The notes: generated by a model from the letters alone, not told the origin. 64,000 nucleotides of DNA from JACDCA01 sp963810305 (GCA_963810305.1 CAWEMY010000017.1:372001-436000); one strand, 5' to 3'; positions 11,534-22,051 are shown, counted from the stretch's first letter. Program-made: numbers and translations.

Positions 11534-11815
11534 ATGCCCAAAGCGAAACCGTACACGTCAGGTCGGGACACGTGCAAAGACGTGGGAACGCTATGGTCGA
11601 TGCGGCGGAACAGACGCAGCGCGCGCTGCGCACTGATAGCGTGGCCGGACACCTTCGAACTCCGCGTCCTCGTCGACGGCCAGTCCTTGCTCAGTGAGCG
11701 GTGTAATGGAGCAGCCGAAGCCTTCACGCTTGCTGAAGCATGGAAGCGCCGGATGATGGATAAGGGCTGGCATCAGGTGATTCCAGCCGGCACAGCGGTC
11801 GCAGCCACCGGGTAA
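11534..11815 (+). CDS. Small hypothetical protein
   Basis: 93 residues from ATG 11534, which has GGAGGG three bases upstream; a longer frame from 11513 would bury that site. The N-terminus is basic. The core reads CALIAWPDTFELRVLVDGQS, then SERCNGAAEAFTLAEAWKRRM and ends in a KGW motif. This short beta-beta-alpha layout, with a hydrophobic strand pair followed by an amphipathic helix, suggests a small folded domain. I do not recognise a named family. No signal peptide. Bases 11816-12069 after it hold no gene that I can support. Confidence 0.55.
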   Translation: MPKAKPYTSGRDTCKDVGTLWSMRRNRRSARCALIAWPDTFELRVLVDGQSLLSERCNGAAEAFTLAEAWKRRMMDKGWHQVIPAGTAVAATG

Positions 11816-12069
11816 AGCCCCGAGGAAGCTGGATCCCCCGACGATTGGGAAGCACCTGCACCAACCCGGGCGGCCGGCCTCGCTGGAAATAGCTTTCAGG
11901 GCTCCAGCGCTCTTAGTGATCACTCCGTCGCCGCAAGTTGACAGCTCGTCCGGCGAGACGCATTCGGGACCCTCCTCTAAGAAGCGTCGCGCTTGTCATG
12001 CGCGTTGGCGTCGATATTGCCCTCGCACCTGCCGCCTCGCCATAGCCTGCCGGAAACGCGAGTCTTCCC

Positions 12070-12579
12070 ATGCTCCTGCGAGCCGTGTGTACGGTCAGCA
12101 TCGCGATCCTCTTATTCGTCGAACCCGCCCCGGCGTCCGACGTCGTCGATCTAGCGGCGAGCCTGATCGGCCGGCCGTATGTCTGGGGAGCTGAAGGTCC
12201 CGACGCGTTCGACTGCTCGGGGCTCACTCAATATGTGTTTCGGGAATTCGCGCTGGATCTGCCGCGGCGCGCTATCAGCCAGTCGAAGGTCGGCGATCGG
12301 ATCGGCGCTGGGCTCGAGCGGGGCGATCTTCTGTTCTTTTCAAGCGACGCCGGCGGATCCCTGGTCACGCATGTCGGCATCTATGAAGGGCGCGGTCGCA
12401 TGATCGAAGCCAGCAAGCGATCTGGCCGCGTGCGCCGGAGCGAGTTCGATGATGCTTACCTGGTCCAACGGTTCTTGTTCGCGAGGCGCGTTCTCGGCAA
12501 CCCGCAGCTGGCGCGTGGAGGCAGCGACGGACGAGATGAAGAAGTGAGGGTCCCACCGCAGCGCAGAGAGAGAGCGTAA
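12070..12579 (+). CDS. Secreted NlpC/P60 cell-wall endopeptidase
   Basis: 169 residues with an N-terminal signal peptide (LLRAVCTVSIAILLFVEPAPAS). The papain-like NlpC/P60 domain covers residues 20-140: DAFDCSGLTQYVF holds the nucleophilic Cys, LVTHVGIYEG the catalytic His, and the following MIEAS the third polar residue. GDLLFF is the usual conserved strand. Such enzymes cleave peptide stems of peptidoglycan, typically gamma-D-Glu-diamino acid bonds. The C-terminal 30 residues are charged and probably disordered. Bases 12580-12706 downstream hold no recognisable gene. Confidence 0.93.
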   Translation: MLLRAVCTVSIAILLFVEPAPASDVVDLAASLIGRPYVWGAEGPDAFDCSGLTQYVFREFALDLPRRAISQSKVGDRIGAGLERGDLLFFSSDAGGSLVTHVGIYEGRGRMIEASKRSGRVRRSEFDDAYLVQRFLFARRVLGNPQLARGGSDGRDEEVRVPPQRRERA

Positions 12580-12796
12580 AAGCGTGGTGCGGACGGCAGC
12601 CGCTCGAGCGCTCGAGGAGTTCGCAGGGATTCTGCTTCGGCGTCCTCGTCGGTGAGTAATGTCGTCCCCTGCGCTATTGATTCCCGTCAGCGAAGCGGGC
12701 TCGCCACCCCCGGCATCATATGCGACCGGCGTAAGGTCGGGCGAAAGCGCCGAGAACAGCGCCATTCCGTCGCTCGTCTAACTGGGAGTGCGGACA

Positions 12797-15315
12797 ATGG
12801 ACCGTCTGAAGGCTGTGGACCGTGGACTGTGGACCGGCTGGCTCGAGCCGCTGTGGCAGGACGTCAAGTATGGCTGCCGCATGCTCGCGAGCTCCCCGGC
12901 ATTCACCATCGTCTCAGTCCTCTCGCTGGCGATCGGTATCGGCGCGAACAGCGCGATTTTCAGCTTCGCGGACGCGCTGCTCTTGCGGCCGCTCCCGGTC
13001 GCGCGACCCGGCGAGGTTGTCACCGTGGGCTCGACCGCATCTCTCGAATCGCTCGGGGCCAGCTCCCTGGTGTCCTCGTATCCCGATTACGTCGACATCC
13101 GCGACAACAGCAAGAGCTTCGAAGGACTCGCCGCGTTCTCATATGTCACCGCCGGCTTCACCAGCGATCCAAAGGCGCCGCCAAAACTGAAGATGGGAAT
13201 GCTGGTCAGCGACAACCTGTTCTCGCTGATGGGCGTCGAGCCGACCATCGGACGCGCATTCACGCCCGACGAGCATCGTGTCCCCGGCCGCGACGCCGTC
13301 GTCATTCTCGGCCGCACGATGTGGGAGCAGGACTTCGGATCGGAAAGCGCCGTGCTCGGCCGCCCCGTGCGCATCAATGGTCACGACTTCACGGTCATTG
13401 GTGTGGCGCCGCCGTCATTTACCGGCATGAATCAGTACGTGCGCAGTGATTTCTTCGTGCCGTTGATGATGTCGGCGCGGCTTCTCGCCGATCCGAAGAC
13501 GGCATCGCTCCAGGCACGCGACGCGAGAAACCTGACGCTCAAAGGCCGCTTGAGCGCCGGGGTGTCGCAGGCGCAGGCGCAGACCGAGCTGACGTCGATC
13601 GCGGCGAATCTCGCGCGGGAGCATCCGGACACGAACAAGAATCGTGGTCTCGCCGTACGCACCGAGCTGCAAGCGCGGATGTCGGAGAGTCCGCCGGACG
13701 CGATGCTCATCGCGATGCTCTCGACGCTCGCCTTCGCGGTGTTGTTCGTCGCGTGCGCGAACGTCGCCGGGCTCCTCACCAGTCGCGCCCCGGTCCGCGC
13801 GCGCGAGATGGCGCTGCGGCTCGCCATCGGCGCCAGACGCGGACGGTTGGTGGGTCAGCTCGTGACCGAGAGTCTGCTCATCTCCGTGCTGGGCGGCGTG
13901 CTCGGTCTGGGGATCGGCTATGCGGGCATGACGCTGTTTCGGCAGATTCAGCTGCCAACCGATCTCCCGATTACACTCTCGTTCCAGCTGGATCAGCGGG
14001 CGCTCATCTTCAGCCTCATCGTCGCGGTGACCAGCGCGGTGCTGTTCGGCCTCGTGCCGGCTATCCAGGCAACGCGCACGGATCTCACGGCGGTGATGAA
14101 GGCGGGCGACGCCGTGGCGCCCAAGCGCCGCCGCCGCTGGGGACGCGCGGTCCTCGTCGTCGGTCAGGTGGCAGTGTCGGTGGTCCTGCTCGTCGTCGCG
14201 ATGTTCATGTATCGCGGCTTCCGCGAGCAGATCGTCAGCGGTCCTGGCTATCGCACCGATCACCTGCTGATGATGGGATTCGACACGACGCTCGTGCGCT
14301 ACTCGGAGCCGCAGTCGGAGCAGTTCTTCCAGCAACTCGCGGAACGTGCGCGCGCGCTCCCGGGCGTCATCACCGTCACGCTGACGACGGCCATCCCGAT
14401 GTCGACCGACTCGCAAGAGTTCGTGACGATTGCACCTGAGGGCTTTCAGTTCCCGGAGGGCAGGGAGAACGTCACGGTGCTCTCATCGGGAATTGACGAG
14501 CACTATTTCGACACCCTGGCGATTCCGCTCGTGCAGGGCCGCAACTTCACCGAGGATGACGATCTCGGCGCGCCGCGCGTGGGAATCGTGAATCAGCAGC
14601 TCGCGCAGCACTACTGGCCGAATCAGGATCCGATCGGCAAGCGGATTCGCATGAACGACGAGGAGAAGTCCTGGGTCCAGATCGTCGGCGTGGCGAAGAC
14701 GGCCAAATACCTCTTTATCGCCGAACCGCCGTCGGACTTCGTCTATCTGCCGTACCGCCAGCGCAAGCCGCAACGGATGATCATGGTCACGCAGTCTGCC
14801 GGCGATCCGGCATCGCTCGCGGCCCCCTTGCGCGAGGTCGTCCGGGGCCTCGACGTCAATCAGCCGATCTTCAACGTGAGGACGATGGCGGAGCTCTACC
14901 GGATGCGGGCGGTGAGCGTCTTCAACGTGCTGATCACGATGGTCGGCTCGATGGGCCTGATGGGTCTGGGCCTCGCCATCGTCGGACTCTACGGCCTCGT
15001 CGCATACGCGGCGACCAGGAGGACAGAGAGATCGGGATCCGCATGGCGATCGGGGCCAACCGGACGACGGTGTTGCGGATGGTGCTGAGGCAGGGGATCG
15101 TGCTGGCGCTCGTGGGACTCGTCATGGGCCTGGTGGCGAGCGTGGGCGCGGGAGAGTTGCTGGCGGCGGCGTTTCCGCAGGGGAACGATCAGAGGGACGT
15201 GCTTGCGCTGGTCCTGGTCACCCCGATCGTGCTGGCGGTGACCTTGCTGGCGGTGTACATCCCGGCGAGGAGGGCCTCGAGGGTCAATCCGATGCAGGCA
15301 TTGAGGTATGACTAA
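12797..15315 (+). CDS. ADOP-type ABC permease, copy 1, frameshifted
   Basis: Equivalent to an 839-residue protein. N-terminus: LWQDVKYGCRMLASSPAF, then the first TM helix IVSVLSLAIGIGANSAIFS, which is the typical start of acidobacterial duplicated orphan permeases. It continues with a MacB-like periplasmic domain, an FtsX domain (about 13690-14100), a second MacB-like domain and a terminal FtsX domain. Around 15024 one G is missing relative to copy 2 (GGACAGAGAG versus GGACGAGAGAG), so the last 97 residues, with three TM helices, fall in another frame (15043-15315). No ATPase is adjacent. Start ATG 12797 has GGGAG eight bases upstream. Probably non-functional unless the indel is an error. Confidence 0.9.
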
Positions 15316-15442
15316 GACGTGTCGGAGATTCGTCAGAAGCGCGCTCGTTGTCCCCCGGCATCATACGCGACCGGCGTAAGGTCGGGCGAAAGCGGCCGAG
15401 AACAGCGCCATCACGTCGCTCGTCTAACACGGAATGCAGACA

Positions 15443-17962
15443 ATGGACCGTCTGAAGACCGTGGACCGTGGACTGTGGACCGGCTGGCTCGAGCGGCTGT
15501 GGCAGGACGTCAAGTATGGCTGCCGCATGCTCGCGAGCACCCCGGCATTCACCATCGTCTCCGTCCTCTCGCTGGCGATCGGCATCGGCGCGAACTGCGC
15601 GATTTTCAGCTTCGCGGACGCGCTGCTCCTGCGGCCGCTCCCGGTCGCGCGACCCGGCGAGGTCGTCACCGTGGGCTCGACCGCATCCCTCGAATCGCTC
15701 AGGGCCAGCTCGCTGGTGTCCTCGTATCCCGATTACGTCGACATCCGCGACAACAGCAAGAGCTTCGAAGGACTCGCCGCGTTCTCATATGTCACCGCCG
15801 GCTTCACCAGCGATCCAAAGGCGCCGCCAAAACTGAAGATGGGAATGCTGGTCAGCGACAACCTGTTCTCGCTGATGGGCGTCGAGCCGACCATCGGACG
15901 CGCATTCACGCCCGACGAGCATCGTGTCCCCGGCCGCGACGCCGTCGTCATTCTCGGCCGCACGATGTGGGAGCAGGACTTCGGATCCGACAGCGCCGTG
16001 CTCGGCCGCACCGTGCGCATCAACGGTCACGACTTCACGGTGATTGGCGTGGCGCCGCCGTCGTTCACCGGCATGAATCAGTACGTGCGCAGTGATTTCT
16101 TCGTGCCGTTGATGATGTCGGCGCGGCTGCTCGCCGATCCGAAGACGGCATCGCTCCAGGCGCGCGACGCGAGAAACCTGACGCTCAAAGGCCGCTTGAG
16201 CGCCGGGGTGTCGCAGGCGCAGGCGCAGACCGAGCTGACGTCGATCGCGGCGAATCTCGCGCGCGAGCATCCGGACACCAACAAGAATCGCGGTCTCGTC
16301 GTGCGCACCGAGCTGCAGGCGCGGATGTCGCAGAGCCCGCCGGACGCGATGCTCATCGCGATGCTCTCGACGCTCGCCTTCGCGGTGCTCTTCGTCGCGT
16401 GCGCGAACGTCGCCGGGCTCCTCACCAGTCGCGCCCCGGTCCGCGCGCGCGAGATGGCGCTGCGGCTCGCCATCGGCGCCAAACGCGGACGGCTGGTGGC
16501 GCAACTCGTGACCGAGAGCCTGCTCATCTCGGTGCTGGGCGGCGTGCTCGGCCTCGGGATCGGCTATGCGGGCATGAGGCTGTTTCGGCAGATTCAGCTG
16601 CCCACCGATCTCCCGATCACACTCTCGTTCCAGCTGGATCAGCGGGCGCTCATCTTCAGCCTCATCGTCGCGGTGACGAGCGCGGTGCTGTTCGGCCTCG
16701 TGCCGGCGATCCAGGCAACGCGCACGGATCTCACCGCGGTGATGAAGGCGGGCGACGCCGTGGCGCCCAGGCGCCGCCGCCGCTGGGGACGCGCGGTCCT
16801 CGTCGGCGGTCAGGTGGCAGTGTCGGTGGTCCTGCTCGTCGTCGCGATGTTCATGTATCGCGGCTTCCGCGAGCAGATCGTCAGCGGTCCGGGCTATCGC
16901 ACCGATCACCTGCTGATGATGGGATTCGACACGACGCTGGTGCGCTACTCGGAGCCGCAGTCGGAGCAGTTCTTCCAGCAACTCGCGGAACGTGCGCGCG
17001 CGCTCCCGGGCGTCATCAACGTCACGATGACGACGGCCATCCCGATGTCGACCGACTCGCAGGATTTCGTGACGATTGCGCCTGAGGGCTTTCAGTTCCC
17101 GGAGGGCAGGGAGAACGTCACGGTGCTCTCATCGGGAATCGACGAGCACTATTTCGACACGCTGGCGATTCCGCTCGTGCAGGGCCGCAACTTCACCGAG
17201 GACGACGATCTCGACGCGCCGCGCGTGGGAATCGTGAATCAGCAGCTCGCGCAGCACTACTGGCCGAATCAGGATCCGATCGGCAAGCGGATTCGCCTGA
17301 ACGACGAGGAGAAGACGTGGGTCCAGATCGTCGGCGTGGCGAAGACGGCCAAATACCTCTTCATCGCCGAACCGCCGTCGGACTTCGTCTATCTGCCGTA
17401 CCGCCAGCGCAAGCCGCAGCGGATGATCATGGTCACGCAGTCTGCCGGCGATCCGGCATCGCTCGCGGCCCCCTTGCGCGAGGTCGTCCGCGGCCTCGAC
17501 GTCAATCAGCCGATCTTCAACGTGAGGACGATGGAGGAGCTCTACCGGATGCGGGCGGTGAGCGTCTTCAACGTGCTGATCACGATGGTCGGCTCGATGG
17601 GCCTGATGGGTCTGGGCCTCGCCATCGTCGGACTCTACGGCCTCGTCGCCTACGCCGCGACCAGGAGGACGAGAGAGATCGGGATCCGCATGGCGATCGG
17701 GGCCAACCGGACGACGGTGTTGCGGATGGTGCTGCGACAGGGGATCGTGCTGGCGCTCGTGGGACTCGTCGTGGGCCTGGTGGCGAGCGTGGGCGCGGGA
17801 GAGTTGCTGGCGGCGGCGTTTCCGCAGGGGAACGATCAGAGGGACGTGCTCGCGCTGGTCCTGGTCACCCCGATCGTGCTGGCGGTGACCTTCCTGGCGG
17901 CGTACATCCCGGCGAGGAGGGCGTCGAGGGTGAATCCGATGCAGGCCTTGAGGTATGACTAA
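15443..17962 (+). CDS. ADOP-type ABC permease, copy 2, intact
   Basis: 839 residues, uninterrupted. Layout: N-terminal TM, MacB-type extracytoplasmic domain (residues 45-240), FtsX permease (about 275-400) with ANVAGLLTSRAPVRAREMAL, a TM at WGRAVLVGGQVAVSVVLLVV, a second MacB-type domain (470-690) and a C-terminal FtsX domain ending VNPMQALRYD. Proteins of this type are thought to work with a separate MacB-like ATPase in export or envelope stress; none lies nearby, and no PadR regulator precedes it, unlike many relatives. It follows copy 1 by 127 bp and shares its leader sequence. Confidence 0.95.
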   Translation: MDRLKTVDRGLWTGWLERLWQDVKYGCRMLASTPAFTIVSVLSLAIGIGANCAIFSFADALLLRPLPVARPGEVVTVGSTASLESLRASSLVSSYPDYVDIRDNSKSFEGLAAFSYVTAGFTSDPKAPPKLKMGMLVSDNLFSLMGVEPTIGRAFTPDEHRVPGRDAVVILGRTMWEQDFGSDSAVLGRTVRINGHDFTVIGVAPPSFTGMNQYVRSDFFVPLMMSARLLADPKTASLQARDARNLTLKGRLSAGVSQAQAQTELTSIAANLAREHPDTNKNRGLVVRTELQARMSQSPPDAMLIAMLSTLAFAVLFVACANVAGLLTSRAPVRAREMALRLAIGAKRGRLVAQLVTESLLISVLGGVLGLGIGYAGMRLFRQIQLPTDLPITLSFQLDQRALIFSLIVAVTSAVLFGLVPAIQATRTDLTAVMKAGDAVAPRRRRRWGRAVLVGGQVAVSVVLLVVAMFMYRGFREQIVSGPGYRTDHLLMMGFDTTLVRYSEPQSEQFFQQLAERARALPGVINVTMTTAIPMSTDSQDFVTIAPEGFQFPEGRENVTVLSSGIDEHYFDTLAIPLVQGRNFTEDDDLDAPRVGIVNQQLAQHYWPNQDPIGKRIRLNDEEKTWVQIVGVAKTAKYLFIAEPPSDFVYLPYRQRKPQRMIMVTQSAGDPASLAAPLREVVRGLDVNQPIFNVRTMEELYRMRAVSVFNVLITMVGSMGLMGLGLAIVGLYGLVAYAATRRTREIGIRMAIGANRTTVLRMVLRQGIVLALVGLVVGLVASVGAGELLAAAFPQGNDQRDVLALVLVTPIVLAVTFLAAYIPARRASRVNPMQALRYD

Positions 17963-18057
17963 GACCTGACGCTTTGCCCCGCCGCCAGCAGGTGCGCTCA
18001 TAGCACTGCTGTAAACGGCCGGCAGTGACGGCAACCATTTGTCCAACCGCCACGTCT

Positions 18058-18083
18058 ATTGAAAATTATTATAATTATTCAAT
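18058..18083. promoter_or_regulatory. AT-rich palindromic operator and -10 box
   Basis: ATTGAA (18058-18063) and TTCAAT (18078-18083) form an inverted repeat around 14 AT bases, containing TATAAT at 18070-18075. The second arm overlaps the ATG at 18082, and the -10 begins 12 nt before it, suggesting a leaderless mRNA. An almost pure-AT stretch in this GC-rich region is striking and is the likely autoregulatory site of the winged-helix gene that it overlaps. Confidence 0.5.
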
Positions 18084-18690
18084 GAGACGGCCCTCAAAAC
18101 CGTTCTATATCAAAGAGGCGCGGAGGGTCCGAGCGGTCGCCACTCCCGTCCGCGCCGCCATGATCGATACCCTCGAAGTGCTGGGTCCGGCGACGATCCT
18201 CCAGGTCGCCACGGCGCTTGGCTATCCGCCTGACGGCCTCTACTACCACTTCGCCGTATTGGAGCGGCACGGGTTGGTGCTGCGTGTCGAGCCGGATCGG
18301 CCCACGGGTGCGGCGCGGTACGACGTGCCCGGGCGGCCGATGACGCTCAGCTATCGCCTGGGCGACCGCGCACAGCGCCGCGAGACCGCCAAAGTCGTCG
18401 CCGCGATGTTACGGAGCGCCGAGCGCAGTTTCGGCCGTGCGTTCGCACCCGGGCTGGCGACGGTTGACGGGCCACACCGGAATCTGCGAGCCGGTCGTCG
18501 AACCGCGTGGCTCACCGATGCGGAACTGGCGCGCTTGAACCGCTACATCGAACGGATTCATGCGCTCTTTGCGCGCCGGCATCCACGCACGACCCGGGCA
18601 CGACTTCACGAATTCACGTATGTGCTCGCGCCGATCGTCCAGAAAGGCCGCCGCCGGGGCGTGGCCCGGCCGAAAGGAGTTCGTTCATGA
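18082..18690 (+). CDS. ArsR-like winged-helix transcriptional regulator
   Basis: 202 residues from ATG 18082. Residues 15-80 form a winged helix: TPVRAAMIDTLEVLGPATIL, then QVATALGYPPDGLYYHFAVL (recognition helix) and ERHGLVLRVE, close to ArsR/HTH_20 domains. The C-terminal half is helical and Arg-rich, with no visible metal-binding Cys motif. It ends in TGA overlapping the ATG of the next gene (ATGA at 18687-18690), so the two are translationally coupled. Likely it represses its own operon through the palindrome over its start. The effector is unknown. Confidence 0.8.
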   Translation: MRRPSKPFYIKEARRVRAVATPVRAAMIDTLEVLGPATILQVATALGYPPDGLYYHFAVLERHGLVLRVEPDRPTGAARYDVPGRPMTLSYRLGDRAQRRETAKVVAAMLRSAERSFGRAFAPGLATVDGPHRNLRAGRRTAWLTDAELARLNRYIERIHALFARRHPRTTRARLHEFTYVLAPIVQKGRRRGVARPKGVRS

Positions 18691-19899
18691 CACGGGCGTC
18701 CCTTACGTGCGTTCTGCTGATCGCGCTCGCCGCGACGCAGACGGGGAGCATCGTCGCGCTGCAGCCGGCGCCGGCGACGACGATTCCATTCGAAGTGGCG
18801 AACCGGCACATCGTCGTTCAGGTCAAAGTGAACAACTCGCGGCCTCTGTCGTTCGTGCTGGATACCGGTGCCAACAGGGCGATCGTTCGGCTCGAGCACG
18901 GCCAGGGAGCTCGGGCTGACTCTCCACGGAGACGTGAGAACCGGCGGGGCAGGATCAGGAACCGCAGTCCGGGCAGCTTGTGAAGGGGGGGACCTGGTCA
19001 CTGGTTGGACTCGACGGTTTCTCTCAGCCGCTCGCGTTCGCGCTGCCGATGCCGCTGCTCTCAGCTGGTCTCGGCCGCAAGATCGACGGCATCATCGGCG
19101 GCGAGTTCATCAAGCAGTTCGTCCTGGAGCTCGACTACCAGGCACGCTCGATCAGGCTGCACGATCGACAGACGTTCCGGTATGCCGGTCCGGGCGAGAC
19201 GCTCCCGATCGAATTCACGCCCGACGGGCACCCGATTGTCGCGGCCACGCTCACGCCGCTCGGCGGAACACCGATCCAGCATCGGTTCCTGCTCGACGTG
19301 GGCTCGGGTCTCGCGCTGGTGATCCACAGCCCGTTCGTGGCCCAACACAACCTCCTCGGGCGCCGACGTCCGCACGATCAGAGCCATCGGCACGGCAGGT
19401 GCGGGTGGGGTGTCGGTCGGGCGCCTCGGACGAGTGGCCGCGTTGCAGATCGGCTCATTCAAGATCGACAACCCGATCGCGCTCTTTTCCCGACGACAAG
19501 GCCGGCGCCTTCGCCAACGCCTCGCTCGCCGGCAACATCGGCGCGCAGATCGCCAGCAGGTTCCGGATCATCCTCGACTACGGTCGGAACCGCATGATCC
19601 TCGAACCGTCGCCCGCGTTCGCCGAACCGTTCGACCGCGCGATGAGCGGATTGGTCTTGCGAGCCGAAGGCCCGGACTACCGCACCTACCGGGTCAAGGA
19701 AGTCCTCGAGGACTCACCGGCGACCGAAGCGGATATCGCTGAGGGAGACGTGATCGTCTCGATCGACGGAACGGACGCGACGAGTCTGACGTTGACGGCC
19801 ATCAACGAGTCGCTGGAGAAGGCGGTGACTCGTGAGGTGACGATCCGCCGCGGCGAGCAGGTCATCAAGCGGACGCTGACGCCCAGGCGTCTGATCTAA
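18687..19899 (+). pseudogene. Secreted retropepsin-like aspartyl protease with PDZ domain, several frameshifts
   Basis: Pieces in three frames line up into one protein of about 400 residues. Frame 0 from ATG 18687: signal peptide, VNNSRPLSFVLDTGANRAIV (first Asp motif DTGA). Then the +1 frame (STARELGLTLHGDVRTGG), the +2 frame from about 18970 (GGTWSLVGLDGF, then IDGIIGGEFIKQF and FLLDVGSGLALV, second Asp motif), a short return to frame 0 (GVSVGRLGRVAALQIGSFKI) and finally the +1 frame with a PDZ domain (YRTYRVKEVLEDSPATEADI). Breaks fall near 18895, 18970, 19350 and 19490. The homologous family cleaves periplasmic substrates; here the gene is broken as read. It is coupled to the regulator by an ATGA overlap. 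Confidence 0.8.
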
Positions 19900-19911
19900 C
19901 TGGAGATCGAC

Positions 19912-21094
19912 GTGCAGTCCCTTTTGCGAGCCGTGGTGTTTACGACGCTGGCAATGGCTTCCGCGTTCGCTGAGCGCTCGGTTCCAGCGCAGCAGCAACC
20001 GGTCGTCTTGAAGGCGCGAGGCATGATCGACGTCGACGCCGGGCGGCTTATCGAAAACGCCACGGTCGTCATCCAGGGCGACCGGATCGTCGCCGCTGGA
20101 CGGACTCCCGATGTGCAGGTACCCGCAAACGCGTCGATCGTGGATCTGCCGTCCATGATCCTGCTGCCGGGACTGATCGACGCTCACGTTCACCTCACGC
20201 TGGGAGGAAATCCCGCGGCGAATGCGCGCGCGACGCTGGATGCAGGATTCACGACAGTGCAGGATCTCGGCGCCGCGGCTTACGGCAACGTGCGTCTCCG
20301 GGATGCGATCAAGGAAGGTCGCGTTCAGGGGCCGCGGGTGGTTGCCTCCGGTCCGTGGCTTGGCATTTCGGGTGGCATCTGCGACTTCAACGGCATCGGC
20401 GTCCGCGGCGAGGAGGCGTTCCGGCAGCGGGTGCGTGACGATGTCGAGCACGGCGCCGATCTGATCAAAGTGTGTGTGACCGGCTGGCTAGCCGAGGCCG
20501 TTGAAAGCCCGTCGAAGTACGAGATCAGCGATGCCGAGCTGAGCGCCGCCATTGGCGAGGCCCACAGGCATGGCAAGCGCGTCGCCGTTCACGCGTTGAG
20601 CGAAGCGGGCATCGGTGCCGCCGTGCGTCTCGGTGCGGATCTGGTCGTTCACGCGGGGTTCCCCTCGCGCGCGACAGTTGACGCCATGAAAGCGCAGCGG
20701 GGTCTGGCAGCTTCCGACGCTGTACTCGTTCTCCACCGCGAAGCCGCAGCATCTCGCGGCCGTCGTCACTCACATGCGCCAGGCAGTTGCCGCGGGCCTC
20801 CCGGTGGCGGTTGGAACCGATGCAGGCGTCATTCCGCACGGCGAGAACGCGCGAGAGCTCGAGCGCTACGCGTCCATCGGTCTCGACGCCCCGGCCGCGC
20901 TTCGCGCCGCAACGGTGTGGGCGGCGAGCGCCGTGGGGATGTCCGGCCAGATCGGCGCACTGTCGTCAGGACGCCTGGCGGACGTCATCGGCGTCGAAGG
21001 CAATCCTCTCGAAGACCTCCGGCTTCTGCAGAACGTCCGCTTCGTGATGAAGGAAGGTCGAATCATCAAGTCCGCATCGCCAGCGCCGCGGTAG
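19912..21094 (+). CDS. Secreted amidohydrolase (imidazolonepropionase/Xaa-Pro dipeptidase type), one frameshift
   Basis: Start GTG 19912 with GGAG at 19902-19905, 12 nt after the protease stop, so it belongs to the same operon. A signal peptide precedes GRLIENATVVIQGDRIVAAG. The metal site LIDAHVHLTLG (HxH), Lys region DLIKVCVTGW, His in GKRVAVHALSEAG and ADLVVHAGF, and Asp in VAVGTDAGVIPHG are all present. The frame shifts near 20700, between QRG and VWQLPTLYSFS; the C-terminal part is 20774-21094 in another frame. The family hydrolyses amide bonds, often of dipeptides. About 390 residues when joined, the usual length. Confidence 0.85.
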
Positions 21095-21128
21095 CACGCC
21101 GACACGTCCGCGGAGAGGATCCGTCGCC

Positions 21129-21873
21129 TCACCGGCGCGCCGGCGGCGCGCTGCCGATCGCAAAGATCCGCACCAGCACGACGCCGGCGATGAACCCGCC
21201 GATGTGCGCCATGAAGGCGACGCCGCCGCCCGACTGCGGCCCCTGCCCGATCACGCCGAAGGCGCTGATCAACTGGAGGACGAACCACAGGCCGACGGCC
21301 ACGTAGCCCGGCACGTCGGTCAGCATCCGCAACATGAGCACGCGCACGCGCCGGTGCGGGTGCAGCACGAGATAGCCGCCCATCACGCCGGAGATCGCGC
21401 CCGACGCGCCGAGGCTCGGGATGAACGGGTTGTCGCCGAACGCGAAGGTCGAGACGACGTGCGCCAGCGAGGCGAGCACGCCGGTCGCGAGATAGAACGC
21501 GAGGTAGCGGCCGTGCGCCGAGGTCGTCCTCGATGTTGTCGCCGAAGATCCAGAGAAACAGCATGTTGCCGAGCAGGTGCATCAGGCTGCCGTGCATGAA
21601 CATCGACACCAGCAGCGTGAGATACACGCGAGCCGGGCGTCGGCTGCAGCGGAATGGTGGCGGACTCGTCGCCGACCTCGATCCGCACGGGCCGCGCGAC
21701 GTCCTCGCCGGTGCGGATCTCCTGCGGCACGGTCGAGAACGTGTACGTGAACTGCTCGTTGGTGCCCATGCCCTGCAGGAACACGAACACCAGCACGTTG
21801 AGCGCGATCAGCAGGTAGGTGACGTACGGCGTCCGACGCCGTCCGTGTTGTCGTCGCCGATCGGAAATACCAT
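21129..21873 (-). pseudogene. Rhomboid-family intramembrane serine protease, several frameshifts
   Basis: On the minus strand from ATG 21873: MVFPIGDDNTD, then after a break near 21840 TYLLIALNVLVFVFLQGMG, then (21627 frame) LTLLVSMFMHGSLMHLLGNM and LFLWIFGDNIEDDLG, then (21479 frame) LGASGAISGVMGGYLVLHP with the catalytic Ser in GASGAISG, and AHIGGFIAGVVL with the catalytic His. At least three frame breaks (near 21840, 21640 and 21515). Six TM helices are recoverable, as expected for a rhomboid. Either a decayed gene or uncorrected indels. Convergent with the amidohydrolase. Confidence 0.85.
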
Positions 21874-21940
21874 CTAGCGACGAGAATACTCCAACGCGGA
21901 TCGCGGGTCGCGGGGCGCGGGGCGCGTTCGCCGAGCGCCA

Positions 21941-21990
21941 GACGATGGTATCGTCGTCGGCTCGAACTGTCTCAGGGCACGGTTCTCGCC
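21941..21990. repeat. Upstream element, copy A
   Basis: GACGATGGTATCGTCGTC followed by a sequence ending GGCACGGTTCTCGC. The first 18 bases are identical to 32701-32718, and the downstream GGCACGGTTCTCGC is also shared. The first 15 bases form an inverted repeat GACGAT-N3-ATCGTC. It precedes the small coiled-coil gene at 22052, as copy B precedes the phosphoesterase at 32753. Confidence 0.55.
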
Positions 21991-22051
21991 AGACACGCCG
22001 GAAGACTCGTCCCGCACGACATGCGCGACGGGTCTACTGGAGTGATGATCG

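Larger units (their letters stand above)
12707..17968. repeat. Tandem duplication of an ADOP permease gene with its leader
   Basis: Two direct copies, about 12707-15320 and 15353-17968, are offset by 2646 bp. The shared unit begins some 90 bp before each start codon (CCCCCGGCATCAT, then GACCGGCGTAAGGTCGGGCG) and ends just after TGACTAAGAC. Only scattered substitutions separate them. The first copy lacks one base near 15024. Such near-identity suggests recent duplication or gene conversion. Confidence 0.93.

Noticed and set aside
12707..17968. Transposon explanation for the ADOP duplication.
   Set aside because: No transposase, terminal inverted repeats or target-site duplications at the borders; a simple tandem duplication is enough.
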